Notes: generated from the sequence alone by a model not told the origin. A stretch of DNA of 39,157 bases from Micromonospora sp. KC723 (GCF_004348595.1 NZ_SMKD01000046.1:1-39157), one strand, 5' to 3'; numbered from the stretch's first letter, positions 15,070 through 23,459 are shown. Made by a program: numbers and translations.

Positions 15070-16947
15070 TCAGTGGGAGGACAGGTGGTCGGGTCGCGGC
15101 GGTGGGTCGTGCCCCGGACGGCCGGACGGCCGGGTGACCAGCCGCCAGTCCTTGCCGTCCAGGAGGACCTGGCAGCCGACCGGTGGGCCGGTGGCCCGCC
15201 AGCGCAGGTGGACGAGCCGGCCGGTCGACGCGTGGTTGACCAGCAGCACCTCGCCCGGGACGCCCGCACGCCCGGGCAGAATCTCCACGTCCGGCTCGGC
15301 GCAGTCCACCTCCGCGACAATCCCCGCCAACGCGGCGACGCGTCGGTACAGGCCCTCCCAGGCGGCGGCGGTGAGCCGGCCGGGCACATCGAGTTGACGC
15401 TCGAACGGAGCCGCGCAGAACACCACCTGACCGGCGCCGACCGGGTTGCGCAACAGGGCCGGGGTGCCGTCGGGGTACCGGCCCAGCACCTGCCCCGTGG
15501 TCGCCGCCAGCACCGACGGCCGGACCCCGGCGCCAGCCCAGTCGATCGGCCACCGGTCGGCGTCCCACTCGATCCGGTCGTGCCCGGCGGCGAGCAGGGT
15601 GTAGTCGACCAGGTCGGCGCCGGCCAGTTCGGATCCCGGGAAGCCGTGCAGGTGGTCGGCCATCGAGTAGTAGACGGTCGCGCCGTGGCGGGCCGCGCGA
15701 CCGAGCCGGTCCAGGTCGCTCAGGGTGACGTGGCCGACCGACGGGCAGAGCACCAGCGGGTAGCCGGTCGGGTCACCGGCGACGACGTCGACGTCCAGGT
15801 GCGCCCGTTTGAGCAGCAGGTAGGCGTAGAACGTGGCCACGGTCCCGACGCCGGTGTCGAGGTACGAATGGCCGTCAACCCGGGCCCGTTCCGGCAGGTA
15901 GAGGGCGACCGGGGCCCGGCCGGGGCCGGGACGCAGCCGGGGCGCCGCGCGCAGCGCCTCCCGCAGCCCGGTCATCGCCGGTCGGGGTGTGCCGTCGAGG
16001 CGGTGCAGGCCCACGAAGCGTTCGCCGGGGCGCTGCTGGTAGGGCTCCTCCGTGGAGGCGATGTCCTGCCAGCACCAGGCCAGCACACCAGCGGCGCCGT
16101 TGCCCAGGGCAGAGGCCGTGGCGGCGCGCAGGTAGGCCGCCGCGGTGGCCTCGTCGGTGCCGTAGCTGGCCAGTTCGTCGACGAGCGGCACCCCGTACGC
16201 CCGCGCGTAGCGGACCAGGAACGGCACCAGGTTGGTCGCCTTGTAGGAACTCGTCGACTCGATCGACCCCGGCGCCCAGGTGGGAAAGCCGTGCACCGCG
16301 ACGAAGTCCAGCCCGGCGGCGTTGTCCGGACCGAACGGCGCGGCGCCGAGCACGCCGGAGGCGTCGTTGGCCTGCGTCACCAGCAGCCCGGGGAGTTGCT
16401 CGCGCAGCGCCTCGGCCAGCCCGGTCTGCCAGGCGGCGACGGTGTCCCGGGGCAGTCCGGCGGCCCGTGGGTCGACGTTGGCGATCTCGTCACCGAGATC
16501 GACGGCGAGGACGTTGTCGGCCCCGCGCAGCGCGACCGCCACCCGCCGGGCGTAGGCCCGCTGCCGGTCGAGCAGTTCCTCGTCGTCCCAGAGACTGCGC
16601 CCCCGCCGCCACGGCAGATCAAGGCGTTGCCCGTTCATCCAGATCGTCAACAGGGAGAGCACACACGCCAGCCCCGCCTCGGCGGCAAGGTCGACAGCCG
16701 TGCGCAGCCGGTCGAACACCACCGGGTCGTGCTGGCCGGCCGCCGGCTCGAAGTCACGCCAGAACAGGAAGAGCCGTACGGTGTTCAGGCCCGAGCCGGC
16801 CATCGCCCGGAAGTCGCGGCGCAGGGCCGCCGGGTCCCAGTCGGTCCAGATCCGGCAGCCGGCCGCCGACGGGTGGTAGTCCACACCGGCGACGACGAAC
16901 GGTTCCCCGTCGCGCCGCAGTTCGCCGTCGCGGATTTCGAACGTCAT
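15070..16947 (-). CDS. Clan GH-A glycoside hydrolase (mannanase/cellulase-like), cytoplasmic
   Basis: ATG 16947 overlaps the epimerase stop by 4 bp and has AGGAAG upstream, giving 625 residues. The N-terminal (beta/alpha)8 barrel starts VVAGVDYHPSAAG and contains LNTVRLFLFWRDFEP. DLGDEIANVD supplies the likely acid/base E154, where the common Asn-Glu pair is Asp-Glu. PLVDELASYG supplies the likely nucleophile E258. A second domain (about 350-625) resembles the glutamine-amidotransferase-like domain of bacterial beta-galactosidases. There is no signal peptide, so unlike most relatives it acts inside the cell. In a sugar operon it may trim a sugar from an intermediate, remove a protecting glycoside or act as a transglycosidase. 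The longer open frame upstream belongs to a shadow of the epimerase gene. Confidence 0.8.
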   Translation of the reverse strand: MTFEIRDGELRRDGEPFVVAGVDYHPSAAGCRIWTDWDPAALRRDFRAMAGSGLNTVRLFLFWRDFEPAAGQHDPVVFDRLRTAVDLAAEAGLACVLSLLTIWMNGQRLDLPWRRGRSLWDDEELLDRQRAYARRVAVALRGADNVLAVDLGDEIANVDPRAAGLPRDTVAAWQTGLAEALREQLPGLLVTQANDASGVLGAAPFGPDNAAGLDFVAVHGFPTWAPGSIESTSSYKATNLVPFLVRYARAYGVPLVDELASYGTDEATAAAYLRAATASALGNGAAGVLAWCWQDIASTEEPYQQRPGERFVGLHRLDGTPRPAMTGLREALRAAPRLRPGPGRAPVALYLPERARVDGHSYLDTGVGTVATFYAYLLLKRAHLDVDVVAGDPTGYPLVLCPSVGHVTLSDLDRLGRAARHGATVYYSMADHLHGFPGSELAGADLVDYTLLAAGHDRIEWDADRWPIDWAGAGVRPSVLAATTGQVLGRYPDGTPALLRNPVGAGQVVFCAAPFERQLDVPGRLTAAAWEGLYRRVAALAGIVAEVDCAEPDVEILPGRAGVPGEVLLVNHASTGRLVHLRWRATGPPVGCQVLLDGKDWRLVTRPSGRPGHDPPPRPDHLSSH

Positions 16948-17951
16948 GCCCGCTTCCTGACAGGGGGAGGTGGAGCGGCGCCCCGATCGTCGCCGAGCGC
17001 GGCGGCGTACCAGTCGAAGGTCTGCCGCAGCCCTCGGGACAGGTCGACGCGGGGTGCGTACCCGGTCGTCCGTCGCAGCCGGCCGAGGTCGGGCAGTCGC
17101 CGGTCCGGTGAGCCGGGTGGGGGGTCGAAGACCTCGAAGGTGGGGGCGTAGCCGGCGAGCCGGACGACCTGCTCGGCCAGGTCCCGGATGACGATCTCCT
17201 CGGTGTCGTTGCCGATGTTGGCCACCACTGGCTCGGTGCCGGGCAGGCGGGTCAGGCCGACGGTCGCGTCGACGGCGTCGTCGATGTGGCAGAACGCGCG
17301 GGTCTGCGCGGCGCCGTAGATCGGGAAGGGGTCCTGGCGGGCCAGCGCCCGCGCCACGAAGTGGGGTATCACGTGGTCGTGGCCCATCCGGGGGCCGTAG
17401 ATGTTGTGGTAGCGGCCGATGCGCACCGGGAACAGGTCTGCGCACTGGCGCAGCAGCGTCTCGGCGACGATCTTGCTGAGCCCGTAGGAGGCCCGAGGCA
17501 ACGTCGGGTCGGGCAGCACGAAGGGCACGTCCTCCGGCACCGGGAACGGCGCCAGGCCCAGGCGGGTGGCGCCGTCGGCGACCTCGCTGGTGGAACTGAG
17601 GTAGACCCGTCCCGGCGGGCGACGCCGGCACCAGTCCAACAGGTTCAGCACGGCGCGCAGGTTGACGTTGAGCGCCAGGGACGGGTTCTCGTTGTTCTGC
17701 CGTACCCCGACGACCGCCGCGAGGTGGTAGACCTCGTCGAAGTCGCCCACGAGCAGATCCGGCGGGATCGGGGCGGTCAGGTCGTGCCGGAGCAGCCGGG
17801 CCCCGGCGCGGACCTCGGCGAGGTCCCGGTCGGCCCGGCCACGGGACAGGTCGTCGAGCAGGGTCACCTCCGCGCCCTCGCGCAACAGGCGGCGGGCGAG
17901 GTGCAGGCCCACGAACCCGGCACCGCCGGTGATCAGGATTCGGTCAGCCAC
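16944..17951 (-). CDS. Extended SDR: NDP-sugar epimerase/decarboxylase (UXS/GalE-like)
   Basis: GTG 17951 overlaps the upstream dehydrogenase stop by 8 bp; the protein has 335 residues. The Rossmann motif is ILITGGAGFVGLHLA, the active site shows YLSSTSEV and YGLSK (Tyr and Lys of Y-x3-K), and RYHNIYGPRMG and QTRAFCHIDDAVDA follow. The combination STSEV, YGPRM and QTRAF resembles UDP-glucuronate decarboxylases (UXS) as well as GalE-type epimerases. Directly behind a nucleotide-sugar dehydrogenase, decarboxylation or epimerisation of an NDP-uronic acid is the simplest reading. The SDR call is firm; the exact reaction is not. Confidence 0.85.
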   Translation of the reverse strand: MADRILITGGAGFVGLHLARRLLREGAEVTLLDDLSRGRADRDLAEVRAGARLLRHDLTAPIPPDLLVGDFDEVYHLAAVVGVRQNNENPSLALNVNLRAVLNLLDWCRRRPPGRVYLSSTSEVADGATRLGLAPFPVPEDVPFVLPDPTLPRASYGLSKIVAETLLRQCADLFPVRIGRYHNIYGPRMGHDHVIPHFVARALARQDPFPIYGAAQTRAFCHIDDAVDATVGLTRLPGTEPVVANIGNDTEEIVIRDLAEQVVRLAGYAPTFEVFDPPPGSPDRRLPDLGRLRRTTGYAPRVDLSRGLRQTFDWYAAALGDDRGAAPPPPVRKRA

Positions 17952-19287
17952 GGCCGAGCCTCCGGTAGTCCACGTCGGCCACCCCGGACAGCGCCGGAGC
18001 CAGGTCGCCCCAGACGTCGACCACCAGGGCGGGGCGGTTCATGGTGCGGCCCAGCAACGCGGCGTCGAGGTCGGCGCGGTAGCGCGGATGGTCCACCAGC
18101 AGCACCAACGCGTCCGCGCCGGTCAGACCGTCGACGAGGGTCGCCGGGGTGTACCCGAGCCCGGCGGTGACGTCGTCGGGAACCAGATAGTCGTGGCCGG
18201 CCAGCAGCCGGACCCGCTCACGCAGGCCGGTGGCGACGACGGTGGCGGCGGAACCCCGGACGTCGTCGGTCTCCGGCCGGCCCTTGTACGCCATCCCGCA
18301 GACCAGGACCTTCGCGTCGGCCGGTGCCCGACCGGCGGCGGCCAGGGCCTTGAGGACGCGTTCGGTGACCAGGTGCGGGACCTGCTCGTTGACGGCGCGG
18401 GCGGCGGCCACCAGCGGTGGGTGGTAGCCGGCCGTCGCGGCCGAGTACATCAGCAGGTACGGATCCTTGGTCAGGCAGCTCCCCCCGACGAATCCCGGCC
18501 GGGCCAGGTCGGGCCGGGGATAGTGCAGGTTCGCTGCCGCGACGACCTCCGTGGCGTCCACGCCGACCGCCTCGGCGATCATCGCCAGCTCGTTGCCGAA
18601 CCCGTACAGCAGGTCGGTGTGGGCGTTGCAGGCCAGCTTGACCAGTTCGGCGGTCTCCAGGTCGGCGGTGACCACCTGGTCGGGGGTGAGCCGGGCGAAC
18701 AGTCGCCGGGCCCGGTCGGCGGAGCGGTCGTCCAGTCCGCCGACAACCTGCGGGAGACCGGCGAGTTCGGCCAGCGCGCGGCCCTGGATGGTGCGTTCGG
18801 GGCAGAAGGCCAGCAACGGTTCGGCGACCCGCGCGCGCAGGCGGGGCAGCAGGACGCGGCGGGTCGTCCCGACCGGGACGGTGCTGCGCACCACGACGAG
18901 GGTGTCTGCGGTGGCGGCCGCGGCGGCGGTGTCGGCGGCGTGGGTGAAGTGGCGCAGGTCCGGCCGGCCGGTGCCGGCGTCGAGCGGGGTGCCGACGCAG
19001 ATGACGACCGCGGACGGCGTGACCCCCTCCAACGTGCCGGTCACGGTCAGCCGGTCCGGCGGCAGGCCACGGAGCAGCTCGGCGACGCCGGGTTCGAAGA
19101 GGACGGGTGTGCCGGCCCGCAGCGCCGCCCGGGTGCCCGGTTCGGCTTCCACGCCGACGACGGGCACACCGGCCCGGGCGAGGCTCACCGCCAGGGTCAG
19201 GCCCACGTAGCCGAGGCCGATGACGGCTACCGGGCCGTCCGGCCCGTCGCCGGGGGTCCGTGGTGTCGGGGGTGTCGGGTGGGTCAT
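17944..19287 (-). CDS. UDP-glucose/UDP-ManNAc-type nucleotide-sugar dehydrogenase
   Basis: ATG 19287 gives 447 residues. The N-terminal NAD domain has VAVIGLGYVGLTLAVSLA. The central helix region has CPERTIQGRALAEL and ELVKLACNAHTDLLYGFGNE. The catalytic cysteine is C271 in GFVGGSCLTKDPYLL. The C-terminal UDP-binding domain begins around VLVCGMAYKGRPETDDVRGS. The enzyme oxidises the 6-hydroxymethyl of an NDP-sugar twice to a uronic acid, using two NAD+. The PERTIQGRA stretch is more like UDP-HexNAc dehydrogenases than classic UDP-glucose dehydrogenases, so an amino-uronic acid should be kept in mind. It is co-translated with the SDR that follows. Confidence 0.9.
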   Translation of the reverse strand: MTHPTPPTPRTPGDGPDGPVAVIGLGYVGLTLAVSLARAGVPVVGVEAEPGTRAALRAGTPVLFEPGVAELLRGLPPDRLTVTGTLEGVTPSAVVICVGTPLDAGTGRPDLRHFTHAADTAAAAATADTLVVVRSTVPVGTTRRVLLPRLRARVAEPLLAFCPERTIQGRALAELAGLPQVVGGLDDRSADRARRLFARLTPDQVVTADLETAELVKLACNAHTDLLYGFGNELAMIAEAVGVDATEVVAAANLHYPRPDLARPGFVGGSCLTKDPYLLMYSAATAGYHPPLVAAARAVNEQVPHLVTERVLKALAAAGRAPADAKVLVCGMAYKGRPETDDVRGSAATVVATGLRERVRLLAGHDYLVPDDVTAGLGYTPATLVDGLTGADALVLLVDHPRYRADLDAALLGRTMNRPALVVDVWGDLAPALSGVADVDYRRLGRG

Positions 19288-19288
19288 C

Positions 19289-20803
19289 TCAAGCCTCGCT
19301 TCCGATCGGTACGGGGACCACGGCGGCGACGACGGCCTGCCGGTCGACCTTTCCCATCGCGGTGCGGGGCAGCCGGGGCAGCCGGTGGAACTCGTGCGGC
19401 ACCTCGTACGGCGCGAGGCCCCGGGTGCGGCAGTGCTCGGCGAGTTCCGCCGGCCCGGTACCGGGTCCGAGCACCACCGCCGCCTGCACCCGCTGCTCGC
19501 CGCCGGCGTCGGTCGCGCCGAAGACGAAGACGTCCCGGACCCCGGGATGGTCGCCGAGGACCCGCGCCACCCGGGTCGGGTTGACCTTGCGTCCGCCGAC
19601 GTTGACGAAGGTGTCCTTGCGGCCGAGCAGGTGCAGCCGGCCGCCGGTGTCGATGCGGGCCAGGTCGCCGGTGTCGTAGAAGCCGTCCGGGGTGGTCACC
19701 GGCCCGGACGCGCCGAGGTAGCCGTGGAACAGGGTCGGCGTGCGCACCGACAGGTGGCCGACCCCGGGGGCGCCGTCCGGGTCGACGCTGACCAGCCGCA
19801 GCCGCACGCCGGGCGCCGGCACCCCGACGGAGGGGTCGGGCGCTCCGCCGGCGAAGTCGGGTTGATAGCTGATCAGCCCGGTCTCGGTGCTGCCGTAGAA
19901 CTGGCACACCGGTACGCCGAGCGCGGCGCGCGCCCGCTCGCCGAGATCGGCGGCGAGCGGCCCGCCCGACGACACGGCGGCCCGCAACCGGGCCGGCGTC
20001 GCGCGACGGCGCAGCACTGGTGTGAGCAGCCGGTACAGCAGCGGGGTGCCGAACAGGACGGTCGCGTCTTCGGTGAGCGCGTCGGCGACCCGGCCCGGTT
20101 GGAACCGCCGCATCGTACGAAGTCCGGCGCCGGAGACGACCGCGGCGGCGAGCGCGCCGACCAGGCCGAAGGAGTGGGCCAGCGGCACCGCGGCGACGAG
20201 CACGTCGGCCGGGGTCAGACCGAGGATCTGGCGGTAGGTGTGGCCGCCGTGCCGCACGTTGTCCACCGGATGACGGACGATCTTGGGTTCGCCGGCCGAG
20301 CCGGACGTCAGTTGAAGCACCTCGCCGGGCCGGCGCGCCGGAACCCCGCCGGCCCCGACGGGATCGGCGCGGCACCGCTCGTAGCTGAGGAAGTCGATCC
20401 CCGCCGGCTCGGTGCCGGCCGCACCGTCCGGGCCGACGACGGTCCGCACCCCCGGGTTGCGGGCCGGCGCGAGCAGGTCGGCCAGGTAGGAGCTGCCCTC
20501 CTCGACCGGCAGCACGTCCACACCGGCGGCGGTCAGCCCGATCAGGGCCGCGGCGCTGGCGGGGGTGTTGTCCACGATCACCAGTACCGGGGCACCCGGC
20601 GGCAGGGCCACGGCACCGGCCACGACGGCGCGGGCGGCGTCGTACAGCTGCGCCCAGGTGACCAGGTGGTCTCCGCCGGTCTGCCGCGCGGTCCGGATCG
20701 CCGCCGCGTGCGGGCGCTCGTCGCGGCGGCGGCGCAGCTCGGTCAGCAGTCCGCCGGACGCCGCGCCGGACCCGTCAATGACTCGGCCCTCCGCCGGCCG
20801 CAC
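19289..20803 (-). CDS. Adenylate-forming acyl/aminoacyl-ACP ligase
   Basis: The 504-residue frame from GTG 20803 has all core ANL motifs: LQLTSGSAGEPKI (phosphate loop), FYGSTETGLISY, GFYDTGDLARID, GRKDTFVNVGGRKVNP and the C-terminal lysine in RTAMGKVDRQ. It activates a carboxylic acid with ATP and transfers it to a thiol. The carrier protein directly upstream (overlapping by 5-29 bp) is the likely acceptor. The start is uncertain: GTG 20803 lies inside the carrier gene with no ribosome binding site, whereas GGAGGG is placed seven bases before an in-frame ATT at 20779. The following N-terminus (IDGSGAASGG) is not conserved enough to decide. Divergent neighbours suggest an amino acid substrate; fatty or aryl acids are possible. 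Confidence 0.88.
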   Translation of the reverse strand: MRPAEGRVIDGSGAASGGLLTELRRRRDERPHAAAIRTARQTGGDHLVTWAQLYDAARAVVAGAVALPPGAPVLVIVDNTPASAAALIGLTAAGVDVLPVEEGSSYLADLLAPARNPGVRTVVGPDGAAGTEPAGIDFLSYERCRADPVGAGGVPARRPGEVLQLTSGSAGEPKIVRHPVDNVRHGGHTYRQILGLTPADVLVAAVPLAHSFGLVGALAAAVVSGAGLRTMRRFQPGRVADALTEDATVLFGTPLLYRLLTPVLRRRATPARLRAAVSSGGPLAADLGERARAALGVPVCQFYGSTETGLISYQPDFAGGAPDPSVGVPAPGVRLRLVSVDPDGAPGVGHLSVRTPTLFHGYLGASGPVTTPDGFYDTGDLARIDTGGRLHLLGRKDTFVNVGGRKVNPTRVARVLGDHPGVRDVFVFGATDAGGEQRVQAAVVLGPGTGPAELAEHCRTRGLAPYEVPHEFHRLPRLPRTAMGKVDRQAVVAAVVPVPIGSEA

Positions 20804-21077
20804 CCGGCACGGCCGCGTGCGCGAGACAGACCTTCGCCAGCCCGGCCGGGGTCGCGTCCTCGAAGATGGTCTCCAGGAGGGTGGACCGCAGCGCCTCGGC
20901 GGTTTCCGTTCCGGGCGGCCCGCACACGTCGATGAGTTGCTGCAGCACGTCCACGGCGCGGACCGAGTCGCCGCCGCAGTCGAAGAAGTCCTCGTCCGGT
21001 GCGAGCGGGCCGCGCAGCAGCGCCCTGCCCATCAGCTCACCGATCGTGGCGCTGACGTCGGAAAGCCCGTTGCCCAT
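20775..21077 (-). CDS. Acyl/peptidyl carrier protein 2
   Basis: ATG 21077 (MGNGLSDVSA) gives 100 residues. The phosphopantetheine motif FFDCGGDSVRAVDVLQQL is canonical, with S38 as attachment site. The GGDS form is typical of peptidyl carrier domains. Helix III/IV residues follow in LLETIFEDATPAGLAKVC. It is the first gene of the long minus operon and overlaps the adenylating ligase, which probably loads it. The divergent gene is a BtrK/VinO-type decarboxylase, a family that acts on carrier-bound amino acids, so this protein is a good candidate substrate carrier. The ribosome binding site is weak (GGGGA close to the start). Confidence 0.9.
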   Translation of the reverse strand: MGNGLSDVSATIGELMGRALLRGPLAPDEDFFDCGGDSVRAVDVLQQLIDVCGPPGTETAEALRSTLLETIFEDATPAGLAKVCLAHAAVPGAAGGGPSH

Positions 21078-21122
21078 GTCGTCCCCGATCAGCTCGTGGC
21101 GGGTGGATGGTTTCGGTGCCGG

Positions 21123-21181
21123 CGGCCGGGCGAGCCCGGGCGCACCTGGCCGCCGTGCGGGCGCCCGGGCTCGCCCGGCCG
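21123..21181. promoter_or_regulatory. Perfect 21-bp inverted repeat in divergent control region
   Basis: Bases 21123-21143 (starting CGGCCGGGCGAGCC) are exactly complementary to 21161-21181, with a 17-base loop. The repeat lies 46 bp before the carrier protein start on the minus strand, inside the 310-bp gap between divergent genes. No gene runs into it from either side, so it is not an ordinary terminator. It would fold as a very strong hairpin in the leader of the minus operon if the promoter lies beyond it. It could also be an operator or an attenuator. The right part of the gap holds a weak plus-strand candidate promoter: TTGTCC at 21328-21333 and AAGAAT at 21350-21355, 16 bp apart. Confidence 0.6.
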
Positions 21182-21387
21182 TCATGGCACCAAGGTTCGT
21201 CCGGAGCCGGCTCGGGCAGAAGACGCGACCGAGCGCGCCAGTGCCCTGCGCGAACGGGTATGGCGCAGTGCGTCCACCGGTGTGCCGGTAGCTGCCCGCC
21301 CTGACCGTCGGAGCGCCCGTTGGCGGCTTGTCCCGGGCTGCGCAGCGCCAAGAATGGCCAGGGACGGCAGAACCGGGAGGCGATGGC

Positions 21388-22680
21388 ATGGCAGACGACG
21401 TCGGCGTGCAGGGAGTACGGTTCGAGGAACTCGCCGCGCGGTACGGCACCCCGCTGTACGTGTACGACTCAGCCGTGCTGGGTGCCCAGTTCGGCCGGCT
21501 GCGAAAGGCGCTGGACCCTCGGCTGGAGTTCTTCTTCTCGCTGAAGGCGAACCCCAACGTGGCGATCTGCGCCCGGCTCGCCGGCCTCGGCGCCCGCGCC
21601 GAGGTCTCGTCCCTGACCGAGCTGCTCACCGCCCGCCGGGCGGGGGTACGCCCGGAGGACATCATCTTCCTCGGCCCCGGCAAGAGCGCCGAGGAGTTGC
21701 AGGCCTGTCTGGCCCAGCGGATCTACGCGATCGTCTGCGAGTCCCTCGGCGAGCTGCGGCTCATCGACAACCTGGCCCGGGCCGCGGGCACGACCGCACC
21801 GGTGGCGCTGCGGGTCAACCCGAACTTCACGGTCAAGGGTTCGGGCCTGACGATGGGGGGCCGGCCCCGACAGTTCGGCATCGACGAGGACGAGCTGATG
21901 GGCCAGGCTGGGTTGGGCAGCCGCTACCCCGGTGTCCGGTTGATGGGGGTGCACGTCTACATGGGCACCCGCATCCTCGACCCTCGGGTGGTCGCCGACA
22001 ACAGCCGGCGCGTCCTTGAGCTGGCCGAGCGGCTCTCCACCCGGCTCGACTTCCCGCTGGAGCTGGTCGACGTCGGCGGCGGCCTGGGCGTGGCGTACTT
22101 CGACAACGAGCAGGACCTGGACGTCGACGTGCTCGCCGGGCTGCTCAACCCGGTCCTCGGCCAGTTCCGGGCCCGCCATCCGCGCACCCGCCTGGCGATG
22201 GAGCTGGGCCGCTACCTGACCGCGCCCGGCGGGATCTACGTGGTCCGGGTCCGCTACCTCAAGACCTCGCTCGGTCAACGGTTCGCGGTCACCGACGGCG
22301 GCACCCATCACCACATGGCGGCCGTCGGCATCGGTTCGTACGTCAAACGCAACTTCCCGATGCGACTGCTGCGCGCGGAGGCGGGGGCGGCGGAGCCGTG
22401 GCAGGTGACCGGCCCGCTGTGCACGCCGAACGACACGCTGGGCAAGAACGTCCTGCTTCCTCCGCTGCGCACCGGCGATCTGCTCGGTGTGCTGCGGTCC
22501 GGGGCGTACGGGCCGACCGCCTCGCCCGTGCAGTTCCTCAGCCACGGCTACCCGGCGGAGGTGCTGGTCCACGACGGACGGCCGTACCTGGTGCGCGAGC
22601 GTGACCGGCCCGAGGACATGATGCGCCGCCAGCACCTGCCGGGGGCGCTCCGGGCCCGTACGGCCGTGCCGGCCCGCTGA
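21388..22680 (+). CDS. PLP decarboxylase, fold type III (BtrK/VinO-like)
   Basis: ATG 21388 follows GGGAGG at seven-base spacing; the protein has 430 residues. The alanine-racemase-like barrel carries FSLKANPN with the PLP lysine K53, the GVHVYMGTR histidine, the glycine-rich VDVGGGLGVAYF, and the C-terminal GPLCTPNDTLGK (C345) and LRSGAYGPT. This is the ornithine/DAP decarboxylase family. Stretches such as MGGRPRQFGIDEDEL, TDGGTHHHMAA and SPVQFLSHGYP are close to what I recall of BtrK, which decarboxylates glutamate while bound to a carrier protein, and of VinO from vicenistatin. It stands alone on the plus strand, divergent from carrier protein 2 and its ligase. Decarboxylation of a carrier-bound acidic amino acid is therefore likely; a free diamino acid substrate is the alternative. 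Confidence 0.87.
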   Translation: MADDVGVQGVRFEELAARYGTPLYVYDSAVLGAQFGRLRKALDPRLEFFFSLKANPNVAICARLAGLGARAEVSSLTELLTARRAGVRPEDIIFLGPGKSAEELQACLAQRIYAIVCESLGELRLIDNLARAAGTTAPVALRVNPNFTVKGSGLTMGGRPRQFGIDEDELMGQAGLGSRYPGVRLMGVHVYMGTRILDPRVVADNSRRVLELAERLSTRLDFPLELVDVGGGLGVAYFDNEQDLDVDVLAGLLNPVLGQFRARHPRTRLAMELGRYLTAPGGIYVVRVRYLKTSLGQRFAVTDGGTHHHMAAVGIGSYVKRNFPMRLLRAEAGAAEPWQVTGPLCTPNDTLGKNVLLPPLRTGDLLGVLRSGAYGPTASPVQFLSHGYPAEVLVHDGRPYLVRERDRPEDMMRRQHLPGALRARTAVPAR

Positions 22681-22697
22681 GGGCGGAGCCGGCGGGG

Positions 22698-23459
22698 TCA
22701 GCCCTCGGGCGGTCCGTCGGTGCCGGACGGCCGACCGTGCGACGGCGGCGTGCCGCGGACCACCGCCCGGGTGAGGTCCGCCGGGCGGCGGTGGTGGTAC
22801 TCGACGTCGTACGGCTCGGTGCCGGCGAGCGCGACGGCACCCCGGTAGCCGGGCGGGACGCGCAGGTCGCGTACCCGCCACGGCCCCGGGATCCGACCGC
22901 CGGGCCGGTGCACCAGCAGCCCGTCCGGGCCCGCCACCGGCAGGTCGAGCCCGTTGAGCAGCCGGTCCCCGGCAGCCTTGACGCAGGCCTCCTTGCGGGT
23001 CCAGAGCGTCAGGTGGACCGCGGTCCGTTCGGTGGGCGGGGAGGCGGCCACCAGCCGCGCCTCGGCCGGCGGGAAGTAGCGCCGGGCGAACGCCTCGACC
23101 GACCGGCCGGGGTGGGCGCGTTCCACGTCGACGCCGACGTCACGCCCGGTGGTCACCGCCAGCAGGGCACACCGGCCGGAGTGCGAGATGTTGAAACGCC
23201 ACGCCCCGTCGTCGAGGAGCGGCTTGCCCCAGCGGCCGGTGCGTAGCGGCACCCGCGCGGGCGGCTCCCCCCGGTAGCCGCCGAGGACGAAGCGGAGCGA
23301 CCCGTACACGGCCAGGAACCGACGCCGTACGGCCGGGTCGGCGTAGCCGTCCCGACGGGCACGCTCGGTCGGGCTCAGGACCTCCTCGAAGGTCCGCGCC
23401 ACCTGCGGTGGCAGGTCCAGCCCCAGGTGCCAGACGTGTACCACGCCGGGGGCGGGCAC
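22698..23459 (-). CDS. Sfp-type 4'-phosphopantetheinyl transferase
   Basis: GTG 23459, just after the dehydrogenase stop, gives 253 residues. The family motifs are in order: RWGKPLL, FNISHSGR, VGVDVERAHPGRSVE (metal-binding Asp and Glu) and LWTRKEACVKA. It transfers phosphopantetheine from CoA to the conserved serine of carrier proteins, and so would activate the free-standing carriers in this window. It is the last gene of the 29005-22698 operon. A cluster-encoded PPTase supports the view that carrier-bound chemistry is central here although no PKS or NRPS is present. Its length of about 250 residues is normal. Confidence 0.92.
   Translation of the reverse strand: MPAPGVVHVWHLGLDLPPQVARTFEEVLSPTERARRDGYADPAVRRRFLAVYGSLRFVLGGYRGEPPARVPLRTGRWGKPLLDDGAWRFNISHSGRCALLAVTTGRDVGVDVERAHPGRSVEAFARRYFPPAEARLVAASPPTERTAVHLTLWTRKEACVKAAGDRLLNGLDLPVAGPDGLLVHRPGGRIPGPWRVRDLRVPPGYRGAVALAGTEPYDVEYHHRRPADLTRAVVRGTPPSHGRPSGTDGPPEG

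Noticed and set aside
15070..17631. An 853-codon frame suggesting an epimerase-glycosidase fusion
   Set aside because: The part above 16947 is a shadow of the SDR gene in another frame; ATG 16947 has a ribosome binding site and a 4-bp overlap.
19220..20935. Long plus-strand frame opposite the adenylating ligase
   Set aside because: Low-complexity antisense of a clear ANL enzyme with all motifs on the minus strand; no ribosome binding site.
19289..22680. A macrolactam starter-unit cassette (VinN/VinL/VinO type)
   Set aside because: Ligase, carrier and decarboxylase match that idea, but no PKS is in the window and the surrounding sugar, amide and transfer genes point elsewhere. It stays possible only if a PKS lies to the left.
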